Shown: piece by piece, positions 24,291 through 38,162 of the stretch | Numbering within the stretch: the first letter of the stretch is position 1 | Layout of the letters: each line of letters starts with the position of its first letter | Assembly: GCF_043641665.1 (NCBI RefSeq) | Contig: NC_092190.1 | Location: forward strand, 21,469,048 to 21,533,047 | DNA from: Enoplosus armatus | Taxonomy: Eukaryota; Chordata; Actinopteri; Centrarchiformes; Enoplosidae | Direction of reading: 5' to 3' | DNA: 64,000 nt | Notes under the pieces: generated by a model | The model's database searches: none | What the model was told of the DNA's origin: nothing | What the model saw: the letters and a program-made list of their open reading frames with translations, nothing else | Made by a program: the position numbers and the translations under genes

Positions 24291-25840
24291 TACTGGTTTA
24301 AACCGTCCAAATCTCTCATGACATGCTTTTTTTAATCTCTGCTCTTCTTACATATAGCATCTTTTTTTACCAGACCATTGGTGAAATACAGGACTAGCGC
24401 CCTTCTCTGAGATACTGCAATACATGGCAGCCAGAAGAGGAGCATTGTAACTCTTTTTTATGGTTTGTGGGATGTCATATCTTAATCTCAAAGTTTGTTT
24501 ACTTGACATGCAGTTGTGGTTCTCACAGTCACATCCGATCCACGCTGAAGAACCCTCTATTTGGGATTCCGGGTCTAAGTCCATATTTGATGAAAGGGCT
24601 TGGATGAAAACTAGCAGACACTTGTCTGCCGTCTTCTACCACCGGCACTGGAGGATTCCACCACTAAGTCGTGTGATTTACTCCCAACCACTGTACATTC
24701 TTTCAAATCTCCTTTCATCTCCATCCCGGTGATGAAAAGAACCACCATTACCTCTTTAAGAGATAGCATTAAACAAGAGCACAAGCAGTGATTTGCAAAG
24801 TTCCCAATTATGCAGTGTAAACATCTGCATGCCATTTGTACGCTCATGTCTTTAAATGCCCCATCATCGTTTCTAAAAGTCACATTTAATGATATGAGCC
24901 ACAGGCAAATCGATGCACAAGCAAGTGAAAGCATCTCCAAAGCTATTGCATGTGATTTTACAACATGGATCATGTGTTTAATTACATTACTGCGTACACG
25001 GAAATGCAGAGAGGAAGAGTCTGCAACCCTTGTGCAACACGTTGAGGTCTGTGCAGCTCTGACATGCTCGGCACAGCAGCTTGACTGGGTTTGGGATGGA
25101 GCGAGGTGCGTGAGCTGACGTTAGATGTAGCCATCCAACGTTGTTGGCCTAATTATGTAATAAAAGGGGCATAAATGCTTTGAAGTCCTAAGTGCAGTTG
25201 TCAGTTTCTTTGAAGGCAAATAGTAATTGTCATGTTCACTGCCTCACAAATCAAATCTTCTACACATGTTTCCTCCTCCCTGAAGTCAAAGTCTGTGCCC
25301 TCCCTACTACATGTACGCACACACCACAACAACCTTCACGGCAGCCTTGATCTGCTCGCTGTACAGGAACTGCTGGGCCCTCCACCCTTTCATGCCCTGC
25401 TTCAGTCACCCACATCTGGAGTTGGTCAAAGCACTGAGGTCCCCGGGTAAAGACTTTGGTGGCCCCCAAAATGAAAAGTCCCATCCTGTCACTTCCTGGA
25501 ATCCACGAGGGAAATAAAAATGACCAGACACCCCTGCACAGATCCTTAGATCCCTTCAATAGTTTATCCTCATGAGTGTCTGCGCATGCTGCAGAATTTG
25601 AAAACAAACTGCTTATGGAGAGCTGATATAATTGCCCTTGCTTTTTTTTTTATTGAATCTTAATTTAACCAGGTGATTTTCATAATGTTGTTCAAAAGAG
25701 CATTGTGACAAATATGCAAGTGTGTGTGTAAATATCCAAATTGCTTCACCTTAGACTTCAGATTATAGTATCAATAGCCAGTTCTTGCTATATTTACCTG
25801 ACCTTCTAGATTTCCTCCCTCTCATATTCTGCCCACACCT

Positions 25841-25867
25841 TGTGTGTGTGTGTGTGTGTGTGTGTGT
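25841..25867. repeat. (TG)n microsatellite
   Basis: 27 bases of TG alternation. Confidence 0.95.
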
Positions 25868-26040
25868 ATGCACTTATGTTGCATGTGTGTGTCTTTGTGA
25901 ATGGGCGTGTCTCACGGGAGTCCATTCTGCCTTTGAGTGGTAATAAAGGTAGGTTTTCCATAACATGATGAAGCCTCCTCCAGGCTACAAATCCCTTCTT
26001 CCCAGTTATTTGAATAGTGAGCTGGTCCCACTAGATGTTA

Positions 26041-26063
26041 CCCCCCCCCCCCCCCCACCCCCC
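26041..26063. repeat. Poly-C tract (C16 A C6)
   Basis: Sixteen C, one A and six C in a row. Confidence 0.95.
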
Positions 26064-26369
26064 TTGAAGTTCAAACTCATGCTAAATGACTTCCTTGTTC
26101 CTGTGCAATCTTTTTGACTGCGGTGTTGAAAACCAGGTGACTTGCCCTCGGGCGAGGCTTTATAAAGTCACATCCTGCATGCTTCATGAGATCCTTGTGG
26201 GCTAGCCTGGGTGTCTCAGACTTATGTCTAAGAGGTTTATCAGCTCGTGCCTCAGAGATTAGTCAGTGCTTACTATCAGGATGATTCCACTTCAAACTGC
26301 ACTTTTCAGGCCAGTTCAGTGGCTACTCACTCCTCTTCAAAATGCAACAATAGAAATGAAAACCTCACC

Positions 26370-29300
26370 ACAGTGCTTAAATGAATACATAACTTTATTT
26401 AAATAAATGCTTTGTCATAACAAAAAAAGACAAAGGTTAAAAGAGTACATAAATTACAAGTTGAATAAATATTACACAGTGATATTCACTTTAATAATTT
26501 GAGATTTTTTGTCTTTTTCTCTTATTTGTTTTATGTAGTTCCAAATACTGACCATTTTATTTCCCACTGTCCTCCTGCCACCGATGGGTCTATTTCACAA
26601 GCCAGTGAACACCAAATTATGAAAACCAATTGTATTGTCTCATTACAACCAGAAAGTGTTATGTACTCAGAAAAAAGCTGTACTGAAGTTACTGTACTAC
26701 TGAAGTATGAAATGTGAATATGAGTTTAAACCAAGTAGGAGACACGAAACCTGAGGAAGTCACTACTCGACTTGCAATCCAAACAAAAGAAACAAAATAC
26801 CAGGAACACTTTAGTATTCGAACACTTGATTGATCCAGACAGTAAACGGTCCCAGATATCAGATATTTCATTGTTTTTTGAAAATCCAAGTGAAACTTGA
26901 TACTCTGCTCCTGGTTCCAGTATTGCATTCCCCAGATTTCCATGAATCCTGGTAACTGTCTTGCTAACTGTGTCTAATGTCATGCAATTGGTGACCCCAT
27001 ATTGGGGAAGTGGCTAGGCCCTGATTATGACCACTGCCCATGGCGCTCGCTCTTCCTCTTTCCTTTCCCCTCCGTCTCTCTTTCTCCCCCTCTCTCTCTC
27101 TCTATCTCAACTCTCATCTCTGTGCAATTGGCCATGAGAACATCTCTAGCTGTGTGTTACTTTCAATCTATTTTTTCCCTAAAAGATGTTGCTGTATTGG
27201 AGGTCCCAGGCATGGGCTGCACAGCCCCTGTCGACAAGTATTACCTCAAAGCACCACCTTTAAAAGGTAAGCACAAGATAACACAACACTTAGCTTCTGT
27301 GGCTGTTTTTTTTTTTTGTTGTTTCTTTTTTTGTTCCACTAACTTCATGATACCACATCTTAGGACGTCGTGTGTCAATGTCAATAGTGAGTAACTGAAA
27401 TAAGTGCAAGCTGCTTTTTTTTTTTTTTTTTTCTCGAAAGTGGTAGTGGGGATTTGGTGTTGGAAGTGGGGCAAGGAGCCATGATAATATATTCACAACC
27501 GGAAGCCATTTAGGATGCACATATCGTTTCTCTTGCAGCGAAGGAAATGGTTGGTTTACCTCCAAACATCCTTTGGCTTCCCCTCTCTGGCAATCATATA
27601 CATTGGCATTCACATGAAAATGCAAGAATCTTAGCTTATTAGTTGTCAAGGAAAGAGAAGAGGGAGGTTCAACTGACTGAGACTACACAGCAGTTCCTCA
27701 CGCATCATTCTTGTCCAGAATTGCCCCGAGGTACAGGCGGAGATTACAAATGGATTCGCAATGTGTTGCTGACACCATTTACAGGACCTACCACATTCAT
27801 TGTTCTTCTCTTAATAAGAACTCAACCTAGACCTCTTGATCGTTGTATCAAGTATCAGCCCCCGTGGGGGGGGCTGTCTGTAAAAGGATATTGCCCCGTA
27901 TGATATCCATGTCACTTTCACGTCACTATTTAAATGTATTTGCATGTAGGAAGGCACTGTGACTTGCACACAGAGAGAGAACAACTGTACTTAAATGACC
28001 CTGTTATAACCTGTAACCTTTTTGTTTTGATCATGCTCCCCTTAGACGTAGGTAGATAACCTTTGCACGGAGGCATGTATGCAGAAGGGTTCCAGAGGGT
28101 TAGCTTCTTTGACTGCCCTGTAGTCAAATGACTCTGGGTCATTCTACAAGGCTACAAGGACCTATTCAAATTCTTTACAGGCTAAAATCTTTTTTTCTCC
28201 AAGCACAATTACATTGTTGTCATACTATGTTTCTACAGGAAAACAACATTCAATAACTATATTTAAAAGTAACGTAATACACCATGGTTACACTGTAGTA
28301 GCAGTACTGAGGGGAAACCACTTGATAAAGGAACATGGCTCAAAAGTGGGCGGTCTTTACTTCACTGAAGGCAAAGAAAACAGCACAAACAAAACCATAC
28401 AAAACTACACTTCACACAACTGAATCAGAGAAGCAACTGGCCTGACTGGCAAGTTCGATTATGCACTCAACTCGAAAGATCGAAGTCAAACTTGAGTCCC
28501 ATCACTTAAGCTGAAAACACTTATCTTTATTTCACCGGTAGAGTCAGCGCTCTCTAAGCTCTGTGTCGCCCTGCATGGCAGTGTCTGTTTAAATAGGCAC
28601 AGTTGGCATATCAGGCTAGCTACATTGTCGAAGAGCCACTTACGTAGGTTCATCTGTGATGATCTGCTTACTCTTTTGTTTCCAAACGCTCCGTGTCCCG
28701 AGACATACTTTACATCGCTTATGGAGAAGGCCAGCCCCAAGACCACTTCAAGCGCTAGCAATACTTGTGACAAAATCAAACAAAAGAGAAAGAAAAAAAG
28801 GACATTCTTTTTGTAATAGGCTCACTCCGTCGTACACCAACACAGGCTGGTACATAACACACACTCACACTGTACACATACACACATTCATGCACAAATG
28901 CACGCATCATCTTGTGAAGTTACATATATCTAAGCAGGTTCCCCTATTCATAAGTGCTCTGACAGAACCACATACCTAGATAGAGTCAACTGTTACAGCA
29001 TATCCCTATCTATTGTTTCTTTTTTTTTCTTTTGGAAAACAGACAAAAAAAAACCAAATTACTCTGCCAATCGTCAGTTCCACAGTGGCATCATGTTCCA
29101 CAGCCTAAAACTGATCTGTTTCCAATCAATGTGCCTGATACTTTTTTTCTCTTCAGAATGATTTTGTGTTTTATTTTACATCAAAGTGTTGTATTGAAAC
29201 CCCCAGCTTCTATAAAAATATATCCATTGTGTGCATATATTTTCATGGATCTGCAGCCAGGGGACCCGCCTCATACAAGGGGTCCCATGAGCAATAGTCA

Positions 29301-29580
29301 AGGGATCTAGTAAATCTTCCGGGACTTTTCCCCCTCATTCGGAGATGAGTGCTTGGTCAACAACAGAAAAGAAAAGAAAATAGATTACAGGTGTCTTTTT
29401 TTCAGCCTGTTCTTTCGTTTTGGATTTTTCTTCTTCCTCTTTTTTCAATTTGAAAAAACAAAAATCTTGAAGTGAACGGAGGGCGGAGCATACAGGTGTG
29501 ATTCAGAGAGGAGGTGTGGGCCCTGGGTCACGTGGTGGTTAGGGGTGGGGGGGTGGGGGTCAAGGGTGGTCCTCCCCTTT
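26370..29580 (-). other. igfbp5: igfbp5 3' UTR (proposed extent)
   Basis: IGFBP5 messages in other vertebrates carry 3' UTRs of several kilobases. On the minus strand a polyadenylation signal AATAAA lies at 26394-26399, which would give about 3.2 kb of 3' UTR. Other minus-strand AATAAA matches occur nearer the stop (around 29170 and 28526) and could give shorter forms. The interval carries almost none of the dispersed repeats seen elsewhere, as expected of exonic sequence. Frames inside it, such as 28486-28779 on the minus strand, are not coding-like. Confidence 0.4.
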
Positions 29581-29715
29581 TCACTCGTTGTTGTTGCTGC
29601 TCTCCAGGTCTTTACATTGAATGTCCCCTCCACTGTAGTCTGTGCCAGGGAGCTGAACACCATACTTGTCCACACACCAGCAGATGCCTCGTTTGCGGCC
29701 GCGGGATGGCTTGCA
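29581..29715 (-). CDS. igfbp5: igfbp5 exon 4: end of C-domain and stop codon
   Basis: The acceptor is GGCCCGCAG. The exon encodes residues 224-267 and ends TGA. It contains CKPSRGRKRGICWCVDKYG, the second half of the basic patch plus the CWCV core, and the last cysteine (257). The tail SSNNNE is a slightly variant form of the usual Ser/Asn-rich end. Confidence 0.95.
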   Translation of the reverse strand, partial: CKPSRGRKRGICWCVDKYGVQLPGTDYSGGDIQCKDLESSNNNE

Positions 29716-32700
29716 CTGCGGGCCGGAAAACAAGATAGAGTTTTGATGAAAACAGGTGTAAGGGTTAGAAAAGGTGGTGAGGGCAAAGTCCTGGTCACAC
29801 CACACAATGGCACAGCAAAGCACAACCTGTGCACATCTTTGCGAAATAGGCCAGTAGCTTGGTGACATAATGACTACTCGAAGGGCTGAACTGTTGTAGC
29901 TGGCAGGCTAATGCCTAATGTGCTAGCCAACCAGGAACATGCTAGCGCTAGTCAGTCACAATTGTGGCCACAAAAGCACTTCAAACTAGCTTGCTTGCTA
30001 ACTGTCAGTTAACAAGCTGGTGAGCTCGTCGCTAACAGGTCAATAGGTTCCTACAGCTTATTCAAAGGACATAATTGTGTCTCCTGTCTCATAACTATCA
30101 GCAACAATTCCTCTTTTGTGGAGCAGTTTATACTCCGACAAAATAAGGTTAAATAAAAGTGGTTGGTGCAATGCAGTTAAGAAACCATGATAGCTTCCTC
30201 CACTCCACTCTCCGGTTCTCCAGTCCCTCAAAGATCAGCATTGTCAACACGGCTTGCTATAGGTCAAGGGTGCGAATTCGCATGTCAGAGTTCACCAAAG
30301 TTGAAGTCGACATGAAAGATTCTTTGGATTTACTTCCCGTGCGAATCCACCGTTCATAGTTTCACCATAGAAGTTTTGCCATTTTAAATGCTGGTGTGAC
30401 CAAACCTTAAAAGGTATAGTACTTGGAATGGTGTGGAAAAGTGAAAACAGTTTGTCTAAATACAGGATATCAATGCAAAGTCAAAAATATTTGAAAGGTT
30501 TCTGTAGCAAACCCACCTGCTTGCGCTTGAAGAATCCTTTTCTGTCACAGTTGGGAAGGTACAAAGACAGAGCCATTACACGAGAAGTGTCTTTCATTCC
30601 CTGAATGATCCCGTCCAGTTTTCTCCTGCATGGCCCCTTTGGGGAAAGACAGCACAGGGTTACAATCAAGCAACACAGTCATTAAAGGTCACTCTGAGTT
30701 GAGAAAGTGTTCAGCTGTTTGAGTCTGTTCAAAGGCTATGCAAAGGGAGGGACTGAAATGCACCCTTAGTTCAAAAGTTATAAGACGTAACAATGGGGGA
30801 AGTTCCTAAAAGGGAGTAGCTTGCCTTTCTGTTTTTTAGATACTACCACTAGGTGTCATCACAGTCAGACATGTTCAAATTCTACCTGTAGTGGCTTTAA
30901 AAATGATACAGGGTCAAACGAACATTGAAAACTTACAAATTCAGGCTCATGCTTGTCGATGGGCAGAGGGGAGTAGTCCATGGGGGAGCCCATGGAGCGC
31001 TGCTTGCCGAGCTTCCTCTTCTGCTCCTTGCGCAGCGCATGGACTTTTTTACTGTTCACAATGTCTTTGGGAAGGAGCGGCACTTTAGCCGGCTGCAGCT
31101 CCTCTGTAATCTCTGTGGTTATGGTGTCCTCATGTTCTCGAGACTCACGATCTGCACCGGAAAGCAAATAAAATATGGTCAATTAACGTCACGTTTTTAA
31201 AACTAATACCAAGCCACAGCATCTTTAGATGTGTATGATTAAATTCTAAATTGACGATGTGTGACAGATCATTTATCATAGAATAAAACATAATGTGGGA
31301 AACACTTTGACATATTATCACCAGGGAAATATCTGTCTCTTTAGCCGCTAAAAGCTCCTTTATGTTCGCCAGCTAGCTGCTGACTTGGTCCTGGCCAGGT
31401 AGTGCACAGTGGGTTTATCAGAGCGTATTCGCGATGAGCAGCTGCCTGCTATGTGACTGAAGCAAAACATTAAAGTTGGCCTAAAACCAAAACAATGAGC
31501 TGAAAGAAGCTAAAATGTGTCATAGAGCTGAGGGGAAGTCCTCCTAGTAATTTGATCCAATGTCAATATAAAAGTACTGATTGGTGCAGCTTTAAAAGAA
31601 ATGTCACAAACTTAGCTCATACATGGTAATGGTCTCCATCGGTCTTGGAGACAGTTATTGGTGTCTAGATGTAGTTGACTGCAAGAACGATAGATAGCAA
31701 AATTTAAGTCTGAAGTTTGGTCCCATTTTTGGAAACGGTTTGTACCAAACTCATTAAATGTGTATTTAAAAGTCTAATAAAAAGTAGTGCAATGAGAAAC
31801 AGATACATTTTCTGTTTGTTATTTCATGATGAAACTAGTCTTAAAAGTTTATTTGACCTACAACATAAAATTCAGGAATGTAAAATGTCTCTGTAAAGGG
31901 TAATGTCTGATCTAATTACAGTCATCACAGACATATAATCAAGTATCATGACGAACCAGTAAAATGAGATATGATTTATGTTTGCAATATTTTACAGTCA
32001 CTGTAAAAAAAAATCAAAAGGTAATAATTCAGTATCAGCATCTTTACTATAATACTGATTATTATATGTTCATTTTCTATCTGCATAAATCATAAATGTG
32101 AAGTTCTGCAGCTTGTTAGTCCCGCAAGTACAATACCAGGTGCTTTTCCCGGGGTTTGTGTCACCAACTGTTGCTTCCCATTTGTTTACAGAGGAAGGGA
32201 GGTTGGAGCTCTGATCAACAGCTGATGAACTCCTACAGCTAACACAGGAGTTTAAACTCCTCTTTTCTCACACAACCCCACCTTCCAACCCCCTTATTCT
32301 CTGCCTACAAAGTCATGCCAAAACATCCGTTTATATAAGATGAGTAAGAGCTGACAACAGTCGACAAACAACAACTCCTCCAATGACGTTTAATGTCCTT
32401 AATATATCAGTGAGACACGTTGGTATTAAAGTTAGTTGAAGTCGCACATAAATACCCATACACAGACACCAGGCAGCGCATATTTGTGAGCGCACAGACC
32501 TCTGCAACTTGGGAAAACAGCATCACACGTTGCATGGCTGCCTACACTGTGCCTGGAAAATTTGCTAACACGTTATCTGGACAGCTAGACTTCAACAGGG
32601 ACTGAGGCCTCTGAGTGTCGTAACTTTACAGCAACGTGTCCCACATTAAACGGATTCAAATGTCAAGCTCAGGAAAATCCAGTGGCTCTGTGGGCCGTTA

Positions 32701-35700
32701 CACTTTATGCACTTCTTCGACGTAATTTCAGCTCCCCCAGGGGGCACTATAGTATTAGAGATCTGAAAGTCCCACTTGATAGGATGTTCACAGGTTGAGG
32801 TCTTTTATCCTTAACCTAGACCCCCCCCTCTCTCCCTCCTATCTTTGGGGCTCAGCCTCTTAAGCTTGGACCCCCAGCCAGAGGTTCTTTGAGGCCACAA
32901 AAAGAAGCCCTCAGTGCCCCCCCCCCCCCCCTTTGGCTTAGCTGTACCATAAGTACAGAGTTATTGTGGGGACTTTGCCAGGCCCCAACTGGCTGAAGCG
33001 ATGGTGCCAGTGGATGACCCTGGTTATATTTATCTGACAAGGAAACCCGCCGTGGTGCACAGGGCCAGACGCACTGAACCAGAGAGGAATGTTGGCTGCC
33101 GACTATAGGCCAACTGCTGCTGAAAGACAAATCAACTTCCATACTTGTATAGGGGCATGAGAGAAGAAGTTGGAAAATATGATTCAACAAGTTGCCATAA
33201 CTTCGCTGACTGGCCTGTTCGTACACAGGCACCGTAGAGAAAGGCACTGAGATGTAAGAAGGACACGAGCGCCGAGAAACTGATGTTCAAAGAGCCTGAC
33301 ACAGCATGAGCGTCTGGAGTCTCTGGGAGGGGAGGAGAGAGAAGGAGGGGGGGGGGGGGGGGGCAGGGTGATTACCAGAATTGGGTCTTTGGCTTCTGCG
33401 CTGCACTGCCGTCTTTGAAATTAATCTCACAACTCATGACTTGGCAGGCCTTGGTTTGTGTTTAGATATGTCCTTGTGTCTCCCTGCTCAGACTACGAGG
33501 CTATTACTTGCTATAAATAAATACGTCAAACAAGCATTCCTATGTACACCATGCATGTGACCACTGTGGAAAAAGCTCTTTTTCTGCTGTACAGTCCAAT
33601 AATTTCTCAGGGCGCTTGATTAAAATGCCACATATTTGGCAATGAAATGTGCTGTCGAAAATAAGGTCTGTGTTTCTTTCTTTTTTTTACGTGCATTCTT
33701 GTTTCATGTGTAATCTCATTTGAGCATATAAATGGCCAGACTAAGAAAGGTCCGAGCCATGGCACATCAATTATATTCACCTTACGAGTCAGTCACTTTG
33801 AGAAAATGTCCCTTTAGAGAACGGTGTTCGAGACACAGGACAGAAAAGGTTTTATGTTAATGTGCAGCTTTTGTAGAGACAATTGTGTCTGACTTCTTTT
33901 CTCCTCCGCTCACAAAATCACCAAATTCATCTTTTCTGAAGTGGGCTCTTCGGGAGCAGCCGCAAAAACTCAGTTTTTCCATGCTCAGGGTACCCAGCTT
34001 GTAAAGGAGGCTTAGAGGGTCTGTGTTTAACTCCTGAAACTCAGCCAAGACGCTGGACCGGAGCCAAGTGAGCCAAGTCATGTGCAGCTCTTCCACTTAG
34101 CTGAGCCCAAAGCTGTGCTGCTATCTCTCTCTCTCTCTCTCTCTCTGCCTGAGCTAAAGATTTCATTAGGACGAGAGGAGCAGAGTAGCCAAAGGAGGTG
34201 CACCTGATACTTCTCTGTTTAAAAATTAACATCTGCACACAATTATGCTTCATGAATATCCCAAGTTTCTTATGGGCAACAGTCCAAGCATGAAAGATAA
34301 GCTGCCCCTTCTTTGGACTTTTCTCTCCACTGGATCTTTAAGACTACAATAATGTCATTTAGATAGCAAAAAAAAAAGCCAGGACAATAGATTCTCCCAC
34401 CTTTCTTTGGACCAGCATTACGCCACGTTTGTTATGTCCTGCCTTTGATTAAGTCACTGTCTGCGCTGCATCTGAAATTACATCTTTACAAGATGTAAGA
34501 GAGGAGTGAATAGAAGTGCTGTTTAATCTCAACAGGGGGTAGGACAAGATAATGTAGGGATAAATGAGCCTGAGGGCCTGTGTCATATATAAAGCACGAC
34601 GCTAGTAAACCATCCTTCAGCCTCAGACTGCCTCTGCTACTTAATATTTGAAAGCGAGGCCATGGCCTGATAACCCTGCAGTTTCTAGAGCAGAAAGGGA
34701 GGTGTGAACAAACCAGGGGAGTTGTGCAAGTCACTGAGGATGTGTGTGCAGCGGCACAAAAGTTAGATGACCAAAGGAAAATGGGTCAGAGAGGCCTTTC
34801 AAACTTACTGCGGGAACTTTAAGGTAGCAAAATCATTTGCAGATAAAATGACAAGTTTAGCACCGCTGAAGAAAACAATTCGTTTTGATCCAAAAAGCCA
34901 GTAAGATGCAGCCTCTGCACATGACTTGACAGCAGTGCAAAAGCCTCGTTACTTTAGAGAGAGACTGAAAAAAAACATTCCAAACCAGTCGGAGCTGTAA
35001 GAAAATATGACTTCAGTCCATGATTTTGTTTGACCACCCCCAAGTGCAAGGGAATAATGTTTTGACCCTTATGTCCTGTTGATTTGATGGACTTTCTGTT
35101 GTGTCGAGGCCTCTAACAGCTTCTGAAAATGCAGGAAATAACTCTTCCCATGGTATTGTGCACACAGAATATGTTCATTGCAATCAAAAAGTTTCCTGCT
35201 TTTCTGAATGCATGGTATAAATAGCAGCAAGAACAATTCAAGGATTATAAATTCGCAAAACAGGACTTATGAGAGGATGCAAAGTCTTTCCAAGAGGGAA
35301 ATGCTGCTGTAGGTAAGCGAACCTTCTGACCTGTTTACGGCTTCCGCAGTGCAAATAAAAGCTCCATGAGCGTTAAAGCCTGTCGTGTAAAAAGGACGTT
35401 ACCAGACGAAGGCGCACGGCTCTCCTACTGTACATTCCTGACTTTGGTCTGAGGTCTCATCCTACATCTGAGTTTGGGTTTTCAACAAGCCACATGGACG
35501 GACGCAACCTCTTTTTTTGGGTCACCACTGCCACAACACAATTGCTGGGTGTGACAATGTTCTAGCTCCCCAGTGGCAGAAGCAGCTATTTTGGCGAGAG
35601 TCGAGCGCTCCTGGACGTACTGTGCAAAGCTGATCTCCCAGCAGCATAAAAAGAAACATCACATGAACTCTCTTCAGCGCTCATTTGGGGTTAACACTCT

Positions 35701-37967
35701 TTCTTTGTGGGGTTTGCAATATCATGGTATGAATCATAGCAGAGCAAACTGCCTGTTTATGTAACATGATGCATACATCATTGGAAGTAACATATCTTTT
35801 GTATTGAAAATGTTTTTTCTGACGCTTGTAAGTGGTCAAAACTATGTACAATGACGCCATTATTTTTAAGTATTTAGGAGGAAGTGCTATTCAACGCCAA
35901 AGATGAGCTTACCTACCCGGACAGGGAACAATATAAAGATTACCTGTCTGACATTCTGAGCAACACCAGCATTTCAGAGAAGTCACCGGAGCCTCTATTG
36001 TTTTCCAAATCCTAAGAAACTTAAGAGGCCTATGTTTCTTTGTCCTGCTTCAGATGATTTCAGTGCTTTCTCGCACCATGCTAGCATGTAACCAGGTGTT
36101 GGGGGGTGAGATTACAGTGTGCAGGTCAGGTGTAAACACATGTGACATCATTTGAAAGCCCAGCATGTGGCCATCCCTGCCTTTTTTTTCTGAATCACAA
36201 GCTCCTTGTGTAAGAAAGACTACAGCCAGTGCTGATTTCTTTCGCAGCTGTTGCCACCAGCAGGCTAGGTGTCAGTGACCAATAAGCTGTACAAATACCA
36301 CTGTAAAGTTTTATAGGGAGAAATCAGGCAAGTGTGCCAAAGAGGTTATGTGCTTGCCGGCGACAGCTCCAGTGCTGCAGACTGTCCCTCTGATCACACT
36401 GTACCTCAGAAGGCTACGTGCAGACAAAACCCACTCTGCATCAATGGTATCAGTGTCACATCTGAGAAACCGGGTTCTCTGCGTTTCTCTTGGCATCACA
36501 TTTTCCATGAATTGTGTGCTTTTTCGCAAAGTCCTCACGAGACATCTTGACAAAAATGACCTTCACCCAGCACCTGCAACAGATCAGTCGCAGCATGCTA
36601 AGCTTTCACTGCACTGTCTCAGATGTTCAAGGTGAGACGGATGGAAAGCCACATACAGTGTTTCCTTTCCCATGAGCCCCATCATGAAGCTGTCAGGCAG
36701 CTGGGACCGCACGTGACCAGGGTTATATCTAACGTGGCATGTCTGTATGAGCACGCAACGTCCACGGCAAGACAAGAGGACCGAGGCTGGTTGTCATTAG
36801 TCTAAGTGCATGGTCAGAGAGAATCAGCGTTTTGCCGCTTGCTTCAGTTTCCCCGCTGCGACCCCATAACCAGCTGTGTCAGTGGACATGGAAAAAGCAG
36901 ATGGCGGTTCTCAAAGTTGAATAGCTTTTTAAAAGTAGGCTTCTGTGATGACAAGTGATTCTGTATGCTGCTTAGAGATGAGAAGGCAACAGCGTGGCCG
37001 TACGTATGTGAAGTTCCCTGGCAAACATTAAGCATCAGAAGTCTGCGGTTGCCTTGACTCACTCGTGATTGTAAATATCAATGACAAAGACGTGAAAAAT
37101 CACTAACTACCAAGTGTCTGAAGTAACTCTGAAACTGTCTGTACGTGTGATGCAGTTTTAACCTGTTGCCAAAGAGCCAAGACAAATGTAAAGTATTAAA
37201 GTTGTCAGTAAAGGCACCAGGTTTCCTGTTGCTATGCTAATAAGGGGCATAGTATTTCTGTCCGTGTGTGTGTGTGTGTGTGTGTGGAGTATTCTGGATT
37301 TGGAACCACTCCCTCATCATCTTTTGTTTCTTGGCAAAGACCAATCTGCTAAAACATAAGGCCCTTTCAGAAGCTTGAAGGACGAGGGGCCTGCTGCCAT
37401 GAAGTCATATCTGTTGGCAAGCTTTCCAGGGTCTGATTCACTCGTAGGGGGGCTGACAAAGTCTCTGAGTGCCCCCAAAGCACATACCGCCTCCTGTGCC
37501 TTTACAATCCAAGCAAGTCCTGGGATCACAAAGCGAGAGCAAAACGAGAATTAATGCACCGCTGGGACGTGAACCCTGGCGCAGAGTGATGGCCAGGATT
37601 CGGGGGGGGGGGGGCTGTAGGATAGCAAAGATTCCTCTCTCCCATTGTTTGGCTGCCCCGGTCAATATTTAGCAGGCTGCAGCTCCCGAGTGCCACGGAC
37701 ACTTGAGCTCCTCCTCCCTGTGTTTGCCTTGCTCAGCTGGTACAACACACAGACAGCTGCAACCCCACACCACAGGAAACCAGAAGCTCACCTCACCAGT
37801 GCCCATCCGCTGAGCTGTTTGACAGAAGGCCCTTCAGAGGGAAGAGAGAGAGCCAGAGGCATTCTGCTGAATCACTGCGTTGTGACTGAGCGCCCATGCA
37901 ATGAATGCACCGCCAGAGGCACGAAAAGATGCTCTGATTACTTCTGTGGGCCAACAAAGAAGCCAGG

Positions 37968-38025
<58 letters not shown>

Positions 38026-38127
38026 CCAGAGCAAGACAAAACTGCCCGAGGTGTCATCACTCACAACAATCACACACAATGCACACCCAGACACCCACAC
38101 AGCCCCACCCAAGCATACACGGGAGCG

Positions 38128-38162
<35 letters not shown>

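Larger units (their letters stand above)
21500..26370. other. Intergenic DNA between the two gene tails
   Basis: AT-rich sequence without a convincing gene. It contains dispersed repeat copy B (22540-22690), the inverted-repeat element at about 23905-24290, (TG)13 at 25841-25867 and a C16 run at 26041-26056. The 115-codon minus frame at 25260-25607 has no domain I can name. Confidence 0.7.

Noticed and set aside
25260..25607. 115-codon minus-strand frame between the gene tails
   Set aside because: I briefly considered a retroelement gene fragment but could match no conserved motif.
28486..28779. 97-codon minus-strand frame downstream of igfbp5
   Set aside because: Lies within the proposed igfbp5 3' UTR and has no coding signature.
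29445..29865. Open frames on both strands overlapping igfbp5 exon 4
   Set aside because: They are other-frame or antisense readings of the real exon and its flanks.
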